A DNA stretch of 64,000 bases, taken from CAIWHR01 sp963734575 (GTDB taxonomy: Bacteria; Pseudomonadota; Gammaproteobacteria; Burkholderiales; Casimicrobiaceae). The translations under genes were made by a program, and so were the position numbers. Location of the stretch: assembly GCA_963734575.1 (NCBI GenBank), contig CAVTHT010000013.1:186001-250000 (forward strand), in the 5' to 3' direction. The notes under the pieces were generated by a model. That model did not search any database and was not told where the DNA came from. It saw only the letters and a program-made list of their open reading frames with translations. This document shows positions 57,048 through 64,000 of the stretch, piece after piece. How positions within the stretch are numbered: position 1 is the first letter of the stretch; each line of letters opens with the position of its first letter.

Positions 57048-59720
57048 TCAGACGGTCCACGGCGCGGGCTTCGCGGGATCGATGCCGTACTTGCGGATGG
57101 CTTCGGCGACCTTCGTCTTCGGGATCGTGCCCTCTTCGGCGAGCGCCTGCAGCGCCGCGACCGCGATGAAGTGGCGGTCGACCTCGAAGAAGCTGCGCAG
57201 CTTCTCGCGCGTGTCGGAACGGCCGAAGCCGTCGGTACCGAGGACCACGTAGCGGCGCGGCACGTACGGGCGGATCTGCTCGGCGAAGGCGCGCACGTAG
57301 TCCGTCGCGGCGATCACGGGGCCCTGCGTGTCGGCGAGGCAGCGCTCGACGTGCGAGCGCTGCGGCTTGCCCGCCGCGTCGAGCATGTTGTGGCGCGCCA
57401 CCGCCATGCCGTCGCGCGCGAGCTCGGTGAAGCTCGGGCACGACCACAGGTCGGCTTCGACGCCCCAGTCCGCCTTGAGGAGGTCCGCCGCGAACACCGC
57501 CTCGCGGAAGATCACGCCCGATCCCAGGAGCTGCACGCGCGGTGTCTTCCCCTTGCCCTTGCCTTCGGCGCCCGCGCGGAACCGGTACATCCCCTTGACG
57601 ATGTCCGCGGCCGCGCCCTCGGGCATCGCGGGATGCACGTAGTTCTCGTTCATCACCGTGATGTAGTAGTACACGTCCTGCTGCTCGGCCACCATGCGGC
57701 GCAGCCCGTCCTGCACGATCACGGCCACCTCGTATGCGTACGTCGGGTCGTAGGAAATGCAGTTCGGGATCACGGAGGAGAAGACGTGCGAATGGCCGTC
57801 CTCGTGCTGCAGGCCTTCGCCGTTGAGCGTCGTGCGCCCGGACGTGCCGCCGAGCAGGAAGCCGCGCGAGCGCATGTCCGCGGCCGCCCACGCGAGGTCG
57901 CCCACGCGCTGGAAGCCGAACATGGAATAGAAGATGTAGAACGGAATCATCGGCACGCCGTGCGTCGAGTACGACGTGGCGGCGGCGATCCAGTCGCACA
58001 TCGCGCCGGGCTCGTTGATGCCTTCCTGCAGCACCTGCCCGCGCTTGTCCTCCTTGTAGAACATCAGCTGGTCGGCATCCTGCGGCGTGTAGTGCTGGCC
58101 GAACTGGTTCCAGATGCCGAGCTGCCGGAACATCCCCTCCATGCCGAACGTGCGCGATTCGTCCGGGACGATCGGCACGACGCGCTTGCCGATGGTCTTG
58201 TCGCGCAGCAGGATCTGCAGGATCTGCACGAACGCCATCGTGGTCGAGATCTCGCGGTCGTCGGTGCTCTTCAGGAAGCGCTCGAAGGCGGCGAGCTCCG
58301 GCACGGGCAGCGCTTCGGCGGTGCGCCGGCGCGCCGGCAGGTAACCGCCCAGGCTCATCCGCCGCTCGCGCATGTAATCGAGCTCCTTCGAGCCCTTCGG
58401 GAACGTGAGGTAGGGCACCTTCTCGAGCTGGTCGTCGGGCACCGGCAGCGCGAAGCGATCGCGCATCGCACGGATGGAATCGACCGACATCTTCTTCTGC
58501 TGGTGCGTGATGTTCTGCGCCTCGCCCGACAGGCCCATGCCGAAGCCCTTGATCGTCTTGGCGAGAATCACGGTGGGCTGGTTCTTGTTGTTCACCGCGG
58601 CGTGGTAGGCCGCGTACACCTTGTGCGGGTCGAGGCCGCCGCGGTTCAGCGCCCAGATGTCGTCGTCCGACCAGTCCGCCACCATCGCCTTCAACTCGGG
58701 CGTGTTGAAGAAGTACTCGCGCACGTAGGCGCCGTCCTTGCTCTTGAACGTCTGGTACTCGCCGTCGACGCACTCCATCATCCGGCGCATCAGGATGCCC
58801 TGCTTGTCGCGCGCGAGAAGCGTGTCCCAGCGCGTGCCCCAGATCACCTTGATCGACGTTCCAGCCGGCGCCGCGGAACGTGCTCTCGAGCTCCTGGATG
58901 ATCTTGCCGTTGCCGCGCACCGGGCCGTCCAGGCGCTGCAGGTTGCAGTTCACGACGAAGATGAGGTTGTCGAGCGCTTCGCGCCCGGCCATGCCGATGG
59001 CGCCCATCGACTCGGGCTCGTCCATCTCGCCGTCGCCCATGAACGCCCAGACCTTGCGGCCCTGGGTGTTGGCGAGATCGCGGTCCTGCAGGTATTTCAT
59101 GAACCGCGCCTGATAGATGGCCATCAGCGGCCCGAGGCCCATCGACACGGTCGGGAACTGCCAGAAGTCGGGCATCAGCCAGGGATGCGGATACGACGCG
59201 ATGCCCTGGCCCGTCCACTTCCTGGCGGAAGTTGTCGAGCTGCGCCTCGGTGAAGCGCCCGAGCATGAAGGCCCGCGCGTAGATGCCCGGGCGAGGAGTG
59301 GCCCTGCACGAACACGAGGTCACCGCCGTGGTCGGCGGAAGGCGCGTGCCAGAAGTGATTGAAGCCGACGTCGTAGAGCGTCGCCGCCGACGCGTAGCTC
59401 GCGATGTGCCCGCCCACGTTGGTGTCCTTGTTGGCGCGCACGACCATCGCCATGGCGTTCCAGCGGGCGTAGTTGCGGATCTTCTCCTCGATCGTCTGGT
59501 CGCCGGGCAGGCGTGGCTGCCGATCGACCGGGATCGTGTTGATGTAGGCGGTGTTGGCGGAGAAGGGCAGGTACGCACCGGACCGGCGCGCCTTGTCGAT
59601 CAGCTGCTCGATGAGGAAATGAGCGCGGTCGGGACCCTCGTTGGCGAGGACGGCTTCCAGCGCGTCCAGCCATTCGCGCGTTTCCTGCGGATCGTAGTCG
59701 CGTGGCGTGCTCATATCCAT
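57048..59720 (-). CDS. aceE: Pyruvate dehydrogenase E1 component (homodimeric type), frameshifted
   Basis: ThDP enzyme that decarboxylates pyruvate and loads acetyl onto E2 lipoyl groups. ATG 59720 (MDMSTPRDYDPQETREWLDAL) has a GGAGA site. The ThDP motif reads FMGDGEMDEPES...NLIFVVNCNLQRLDG, and the segments YLPFSANTAYINTIP, HWSDDDIW-type loops and FGQHYTPQDADQLMFYKEDKRGQ are typical of the homodimeric AceE family. Frames shift near 59290, 59220 and 58860; the rest, 57048-58847, is uninterrupted. Corrected length is about 890 residues, standard. An essential-type gene broken three times supports sequencing error over decay. Confidence 0.95.
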
Positions 59721-60003
59721 CGGCGTCTCCAGTATGTGCCCCGTGCCTGCGCACCGCGTCGCGCGGCGCCTCCACCGACGGGACGTCGCGCGGCCTGGTC
59801 CCCGGGGGCGAGTTCGCCGTCCGGGGGAAGGGGATTGTATGCGTGGCAGGTGAGACTGTATTGCTGCGTTGCCGCAGCGCGGCGGTACGCGCGACGCGGC
59901 CATCGACACGGTAGCAGAGCCGGCCGGCGGGGTCGCGGCGTCGCTTATCTCGACGCGGCGCCATGCGGGCAGGACAGCGGCAGCGCGCGGTGATTCCGCG
60001 ACC

Positions 60004-61234
60004 CTAGGCCCGCGGCGTCTCGCGCGCGGTCAGGAACAGCGTGAGGCCGCAGAGCAGGTTGGCCGTGCCGAACACTGCGAAACCGACGCGGTAGCTGCCG
60101 AAGATCGATGCGAGGAGCGCGAAGGCCGGCGGCCCGAGCACCACGCCGGCGAAGGTGATGAAGCCGGACGCGCCGGTGATCGCACCCGCCTGCCCGGCCG
60201 GCGCCCGCCGCGCGACCTCGGAGAGCTGGACGCCGTTCCATCCGATGGCGGTGCCGCCGAAGAGCGCGCACACGAGGAGCAGCGCTGCGCGCGGCCAGCC
60301 TTCGTCGAAGCTCGCGACCGCATAGGCACACGCCGCCGCGGCGATCCCGAGCACGGCCAGCATGCGGCGCGGCGCGATCCACTGGTCGGCCACGGCCCCC
60401 CACGCGATGCGGCCGACGATGCCCCCGATGTTGGCGCTGGTGAGCGCAAGCCCCGCCGCGACGAGCGCGAAGCCCAGCGTCTCCGTGAGGTACACCACGA
60501 GGAAGCTCGTGAGGCAGACCTGCGTGGCGGCATAGACGAACCCGGTGATCGAGAGCTCGACGAGGGGGCGGTGCCGCACGAGCGTGCGCAGCGGCGCGAC
60601 CAGCGCAGCGATGGAGAACGGCGCCGCGGCAGCTGCGGTAATGTCGTCGAGTCTGCGCCGCGACGCCTCCGCGACTCCCGCGATCACGAGTCCGACCGCG
60701 GCGATCGCCAGCAATCCGGTGCGCCATCCCAGGGCGACCGCGAGCAGCGGCAGGATCGCGCCCGCGATCGCCGCACCGGCGGGCACGCCGGTCTGCTTGA
60801 TCGAGAACGTGAGCGCCATGCGCGACGGGGGTGTCGTGCGGGCGAGCACGTGCGACGAGGCGGGCGTGATGGGCCCGTAGCCCAGGCCGATGACGATCGC
60901 CGCCGCGACCAGGAGCACGATCCACGAAGGTCGACGTGAATGCGATGGCGCAGAGGCCGCCGCTGCACAGCAGCACGCAAACCTGCGACACGCGAATCGC
61001 GCCATGACGGGTGATGAAATGCCCCGCAGCGAGGCTCGCGATCATGCCGCCGACGTAGACGAGTCCGACGAACACGCCGACCAGACGCGCGGGCACGCCG
61101 AGGTCGCGGCCGATCTCCGTCGCCAGCACGGCGGTCGCGGTGGCGGCCAGCGCCACGAAGATCTGGATCGCCAGCGTCACGCCCAGCGCGACCGCGGTGT
61201 CGACCAGGGTCGCCGGCTCGGAAGCGTGCCGCAT
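60004..61234 (-). CDS. MFS transporter (cyanate/nitrate-type permease), one frameshift
   Basis: Twelve-helix MFS protein of about 410 residues resembling CynX/NarK-like permeases (LGVPARLVGVFVGLVYVGGMIASLAAGHFITRHGAIRVSQ; GPITPASSHVLARTTPPSRMALTFSIKQTGVPAGAAIAGA; GGIVGRIAWGAVADQWIAPRR). One shift near 60930 falls between helices 3 and 4. ATG 61234 overlaps the stop of the cyclo-ligase gene (ATGA). The substrate is unknown. A 283-base gap separates its stop from the aceE start; I see no gene in it. Confidence 0.88.
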
Positions 61235-61860
61235 CAGGCCGCGCGTTCCCGCGGGAAGAACAAGGCCTCGCGCTCGGTGATCAACGCATCGACCGTCGCG
61301 TCGTGCGGCGCGGACGGCACGGCGTCGACCACCTGCATGTCGTACGCGGCTGCGATGCGCGGGACGCGCGCGGGCACGAGCGGCAGCAGCCGATCGTAGA
61401 AGCCGCCGCCATAACCCAGGCGTCGACCCTGACGGTCGAACGCCACGCCGGGAACCAGGATCCAGTCGAGCGCAGCGGGATCCACGAGCGGACAGGTCGG
61501 GCGCGGCTCGGGGATTCCGCGGTACCCGGGTTCGATATCGGTGGCGAGATCGCGCACGGCGTGCAGCGCCAGCATGCGCGCCACCGTCTCGACCCGCGGC
61601 AGCGCCACCTCCTTGCCGCGGGCGAGCGCCTCCTCGACCAGCCCCGTCGTCTGCCATTCGCTGCGAAAGGCGAGCGACAGCAATGCGGTGCGGGCCGCGT
61701 CGAACGATGGCAGGCCGATCAGGCGCCCGGTGATCACACGGGCGGCGGCGGCACGCTGCGCATCGGGGAGTGCATCGCGCGCGGCAAGCACGCGAGTGCG
61801 CAACGCGACCTTCGCCTCGCGCAGCGCCATGCCGTGGGTTTCGGGTGGAACGCGCGACAT
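61234..61860 (-). CDS. 5-formyltetrahydrofolate cyclo-ligase
   Basis: ATP-dependent enzyme that converts 5-formyl-THF to 5,10-methenyl-THF. The family blocks are KVALRTRVLAARDALP, FRSEWQTTGLVEEALARGKEVALPRV, LDWILVPGVAFDRQGRRLGYGGGFYDRLLP with the signature GYGGGFYDR, and ALITEREALFFP. ATG 61860 (MSRVPPETHGMALREAKVALRTRV); 208 residues, intact. 6S RNA often lies beside this gene, but the 98-base gap to pepP is too short for it here. Confidence 0.94.
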   Translation of the reverse strand: MSRVPPETHGMALREAKVALRTRVLAARDALPDAQRAAAARVITGRLIGLPSFDAARTALLSLAFRSEWQTTGLVEEALARGKEVALPRVETVARMLALHAVRDLATDIEPGYRGIPEPRPTCPLVDPAALDWILVPGVAFDRQGRRLGYGGGFYDRLLPLVPARVPRIAAAYDMQVVDAVPSAPHDATVDALITEREALFFPRERAA

Positions 61861-61926
61861 GCGGCCATGGTAGCGCATGGCCCGCGGCACACTTCGTGCG
61901 CGGGGAAGGGCCCTTCGCGGACCGCC

Positions 61927-61932
61927 TATAAT
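61927..61932 (+). promoter_or_regulatory. Consensus -10 box upstream of pepP
   Basis: TATAAT at 61927-61932 is 27 bases before the pepP ATG. No good -35 hexamer is visible 16-18 bases further upstream. Because the -10 box is so close to the start codon, the transcript would have a leader of only about 20 bases. Confidence 0.5.
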
Positions 61933-61958
61933 CTGCCGCTCCATCGAGAGGCTCGTTC

Positions 61959-63278
61959 ATGAACCACAACCATCAGGTGTACCGCGCGCGCCGCGACGCA
62001 TTGCTTCGACAGATGCGCGCGCAGACCGGAGGCGGGCTTGCACTCGTGCCGACGGCCCCGGAGGTTGCGCGCAACCGGGATTCGCTCTTTCCGTACCGCC
62101 CGGACAGCTATTTCCATTACGTGTCGGGCTTTCCGGAGCCCGAAGCCGTCGTTGCGCTGCACGCCGGGCCCGAGGGCGACCGGCAGATCCTCTTCTGTCG
62201 CGACAAGAACGAGGAGCGCGAGATCTGGGACGGATTCCGCTATGGCCCGGATGCCGCGCGCGAGATCTTCGGGTTCGACGAGGCGTTCTCGATCACGGAG
62301 CTCGAGCAGCGGCTGCCGGATCTCGCTGCCGACCAGCCTGCGCTGCATACGCCGCTCGGACTGTTCCCGGCCTGGGATCGGCGCGTCACGGATCTGCTGA
62401 ACGAGGTGCGCAACCGTGCGCGCACGGGCGTCAGCGCCCCTGCCGAGATCGTGGACGTGCGCGAGGCGCTCGATGCGATGCGCCTCGTCAAGGATGCGCA
62501 AGAGATCGCGCTCATGCGCCGCGCAGCGGCGATATCGGCCGGGGCGCACCGCCGCGCGATGCGTGCGACGCGGCCGGGGTGGCACGAGTACCAGGTGGAG
62601 GCGGAGCTCGCGCACGAATTCCTGTTCGGCGGCGCGCAGGCGGTCGCCTACCCATCGATCGTCGCAGGCGGCCCGAACGCGTGCATCCTGCATTACCGGG
62701 ACAACAACCGTCCGCTGCAGCAGGGCGAGTTGCTGCTGATCGACGCCGGCTGCGAATACCAGGGCTACGCGTCGGACATCACGCGCACGTTCCCGGTCGA
62801 CGGGAAGTTCAGCGGCGCGCAGAAGGCGGTCTACGAGCTCGTCCTCGCGGCGCAGCTGGCCTGCATCGATGCGGTCGCGCCGGGCCGCGACTTCCACGAT
62901 TACCACAAGGTCGCGGAGCGCGTGCTCGCGCAGGGCTTCATCGATCTCGGCCTGTGCAAGGGCAGCCTCGACGAAGTCCTCGAATCCGGCAGCTACAAGC
63001 AGTTCTACATGCATCGCGCAGGGCACTGGCTCGGCATGGACGTGCACGATGCCGGCCTTTACCAGGTGAAGGGCGCGTCGCAGAAGCTCGCCCCGGGAAT
63101 GGTGCTCACCGTGGAGCCGGGCGCCTATATCCGCCGCGCGGAGAACGTGCCGGAGGCGTTTTGGGACATCGGCGTGCGCATCGAGGATGACGTCGTGGTC
63201 ACCGCCGACGGCTGCGAGAACCTCACGTCCGCCGCACCGAAGAGCGTCGCCGACGTGGAAGCCGCGTGCGTCCGCTGA
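61959..63278 (+). CDS. pepP: Xaa-Pro aminopeptidase
   Basis: Metallopeptidase that removes an N-terminal residue preceding proline; cytoplasmic, two Mn2+ ions. The pita-bread fold ligands are intact: two Asp in LLIDAGCEYQGYASDITRTFP, His in HRAGHWLGMDVHDAG, Glu in VLTVEPGAYI and Glu in IGVRIEDDVVV. The N-terminal creatinase-like domain (FPYRPDSYFHYVSGFPEPEAVVAL) is also present. ATG 61959; 439 residues, intact. It lies directly upstream of a UbiH-type monooxygenase gene, a conserved pairing in many proteobacteria (pepP-ubiH). Confidence 0.96.
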   Translation: MNHNHQVYRARRDALLRQMRAQTGGGLALVPTAPEVARNRDSLFPYRPDSYFHYVSGFPEPEAVVALHAGPEGDRQILFCRDKNEEREIWDGFRYGPDAAREIFGFDEAFSITELEQRLPDLAADQPALHTPLGLFPAWDRRVTDLLNEVRNRARTGVSAPAEIVDVREALDAMRLVKDAQEIALMRRAAAISAGAHRRAMRATRPGWHEYQVEAELAHEFLFGGAQAVAYPSIVAGGPNACILHYRDNNRPLQQGELLLIDAGCEYQGYASDITRTFPVDGKFSGAQKAVYELVLAAQLACIDAVAPGRDFHDYHKVAERVLAQGFIDLGLCKGSLDEVLESGSYKQFYMHRAGHWLGMDVHDAGLYQVKGASQKLAPGMVLTVEPGAYIRRAENVPEAFWDIGVRIEDDVVVTADGCENLTSAAPKSVADVEAACVR

Positions 63279-63314
63279 GCCGCACGGCGCGGCGCGTGAT
63301 CGGATGAGCGCTGG

Positions 63315-64000
63315 ATGAACGCATCCGCCCTGCGCGATGTGGTGATCGTCGGTGCCGGCCCCGTGGGTGCGGCGCTCGCCGTCGCCCTGCGCGACGCCGA
63401 TCTCGACGTGACCGTGCTCGATGCGCGGCCCGAGAAAGGCACGCTGCGTGCCGACCGGTCGCTCGCGCTGTCGCACGGTGCGCGCCTCATCTTCGAGCGC
63501 CTGGGGATCTGGGGCGATCTCGTCAGCCGCGACCAGGCGGTCACGCCGATCACGGACATCGACATCTCGCAGGCCCATGGCTTCGGCGGCGCGCTGCTGC
63601 GCGCCCGCGAAGAGGGGCTGCCGGCACTCGGCTACGTTGTGAGCTACCGGGCGCTGCAGGAGGCGCTGGATGGCGCGCTGCGGCGCACGCGGAGCGAGCT
63701 CGGCTTCGGCGTCACCGTGACGCACGCCGGCGGCACGCAGTCGTATGCCGCCGTCACGCTCGGCCCCGGAACCGATCCGGTGCTCGCGCGCCTGGTCGTC
63801 GTCGCCGATGGCGCCGGCGCCACGCGTCGCGGGCCTGAGCCGACGGCGCCATGATTACCACCAGTCGGCGCTCGTTGCGAAGATCTGGTGCCGCGAGCCG
63901 CATCACGGTCTCGCGTACGAGCGGTTCACGGAGGAAGGTCCCGTCGCCCTCCTGCCCGAGCAGGATCACTACGGCCTCGTCTGGACGGCGGCACCGGCCA
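63315..64000 (+). CDS. UbiH/UbiF/COQ6-family FAD monooxygenase, 3'-truncated, one frameshift
   Basis: Ubiquinone-biosynthesis hydroxylase that adds a ring hydroxyl using FAD and NAD(P)H. The FAD-binding opening DVVIVGAGPVGAALAVALRDADLDVTVLDARP is clear, followed by ADRSLALSHGARLIFERLGIW and GYVVSYRALQEAL. A frame change near 63828 interrupts the second FAD contact region; reading resumes as RHDYHQSALVAKIWCREPHHGLAYERFTEEGPVALLP up to the window edge. ATG 63315 is chosen because the nearby ATG 63304 runs into a stop after four codons. Which ring position (UbiH or UbiF type) cannot be told from this fragment. Confidence 0.88.

Noticed and set aside
53418..59720. Lipoyl domain fused to E3 as a novelty
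   Set aside because: An N-terminal lipoyl domain on the PDH E3 is a known arrangement in Betaproteobacteria.
59721..60003. Small gene in the gap between aceE and the MFS gene
   Set aside because: Only arginine-rich, low-quality frames without ribosome sites; no conserved feature seen.
61861..61958. 6S RNA beside the 5-formyl-THF cyclo-ligase gene
   Set aside because: The gene pairing made me look, but the gap is only 98 bases, too short for 6S RNA, and no matching structure was seen.

Overview
The window is very GC-rich, densely coded chromosomal DNA from a betaproteobacterium, most likely near Burkholderiales. This rests on two conserved blocks: nadD-rsfS-rlmH-maf-rng, and a pyruvate dehydrogenase operon aceE-aceF-lpdA whose E3 carries its own N-terminal lipoyl domain. 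No rRNA, tRNA, CRISPR array, integrase, transposase or phage gene was seen.

Layout. 1-7.8 kb: end of an RNB exoribonuclease gene, a tonB-like gene, mtgA, mgtE, a small secreted protein and an ECF sigma/anti-sigma pair. 7.9-28.9 kb, all plus strand: a long catabolic and transport region. It holds type I 3-dehydroquinate dehydratase, an IclR regulator of PcaR type, a CoA-acylating aldehyde dehydrogenase, a short citrate-synthase/citryl-CoA-lyase protein, a ThDP enzyme, a TIM-barrel isomerase, a TRAP transporter, a shikimate-dehydrogenase homologue, a TetR regulator, a second TRAP transporter, a Gfo/Idh/MocA oxidoreductase, an MFS exporter, an HPPD-like VOC protein, a second TIM-barrel protein and a DSD1-type PLP enzyme. 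I infer uptake and breakdown of quinate/shikimate-like or related hydroxy acids; the substrate is not proven. 29-31 kb, minus: two VOC proteins and a PHB-depolymerase-type esterase. 31.1-38.3 kb, minus: a type III restriction-modification locus with an embedded Fic protein. 38.4-42.2 kb: the housekeeping block. 42.2-47.9 kb: a cation/proton antiporter, a DUF924 protein, an MFS transporter, proA and rpiA. 48-53.4 kb: a small membrane protein, an ECF sigma factor next to a Ser/Thr kinase with TPR-like repeats, and a di-heme cytochrome c. 53.4-59.7 kb: lpdA, aceF, aceE (minus). 60-64 kb: an MFS transporter, 5-formyl-THF cyclo-ligase, pepP and the start of a UbiH-type monooxygenase.

Two features cut across the window. 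First, about eleven copies of a palindromic element, GTRG followed by GTCAGGCT-xx-AGCCTGAC, lie between genes or at gene ends and look like REP elements; at least two supply the stop codon of the adjacent gene. Second, many genes are broken by single-base frameshifts, nearly all insertions, clustered at 1-19.9 kb and 42.2-47.2 kb, while 19.95-31.1 kb has none. Genes expected to be essential or important are among those hit (aceE, aceF, the ubiH-type gene, mtgA), so I read most of them as residual long-read sequencing errors and annotate such genes at full span. Two in-frame stops, in the ThDP enzyme and in res, are substitutions and are reported separately.
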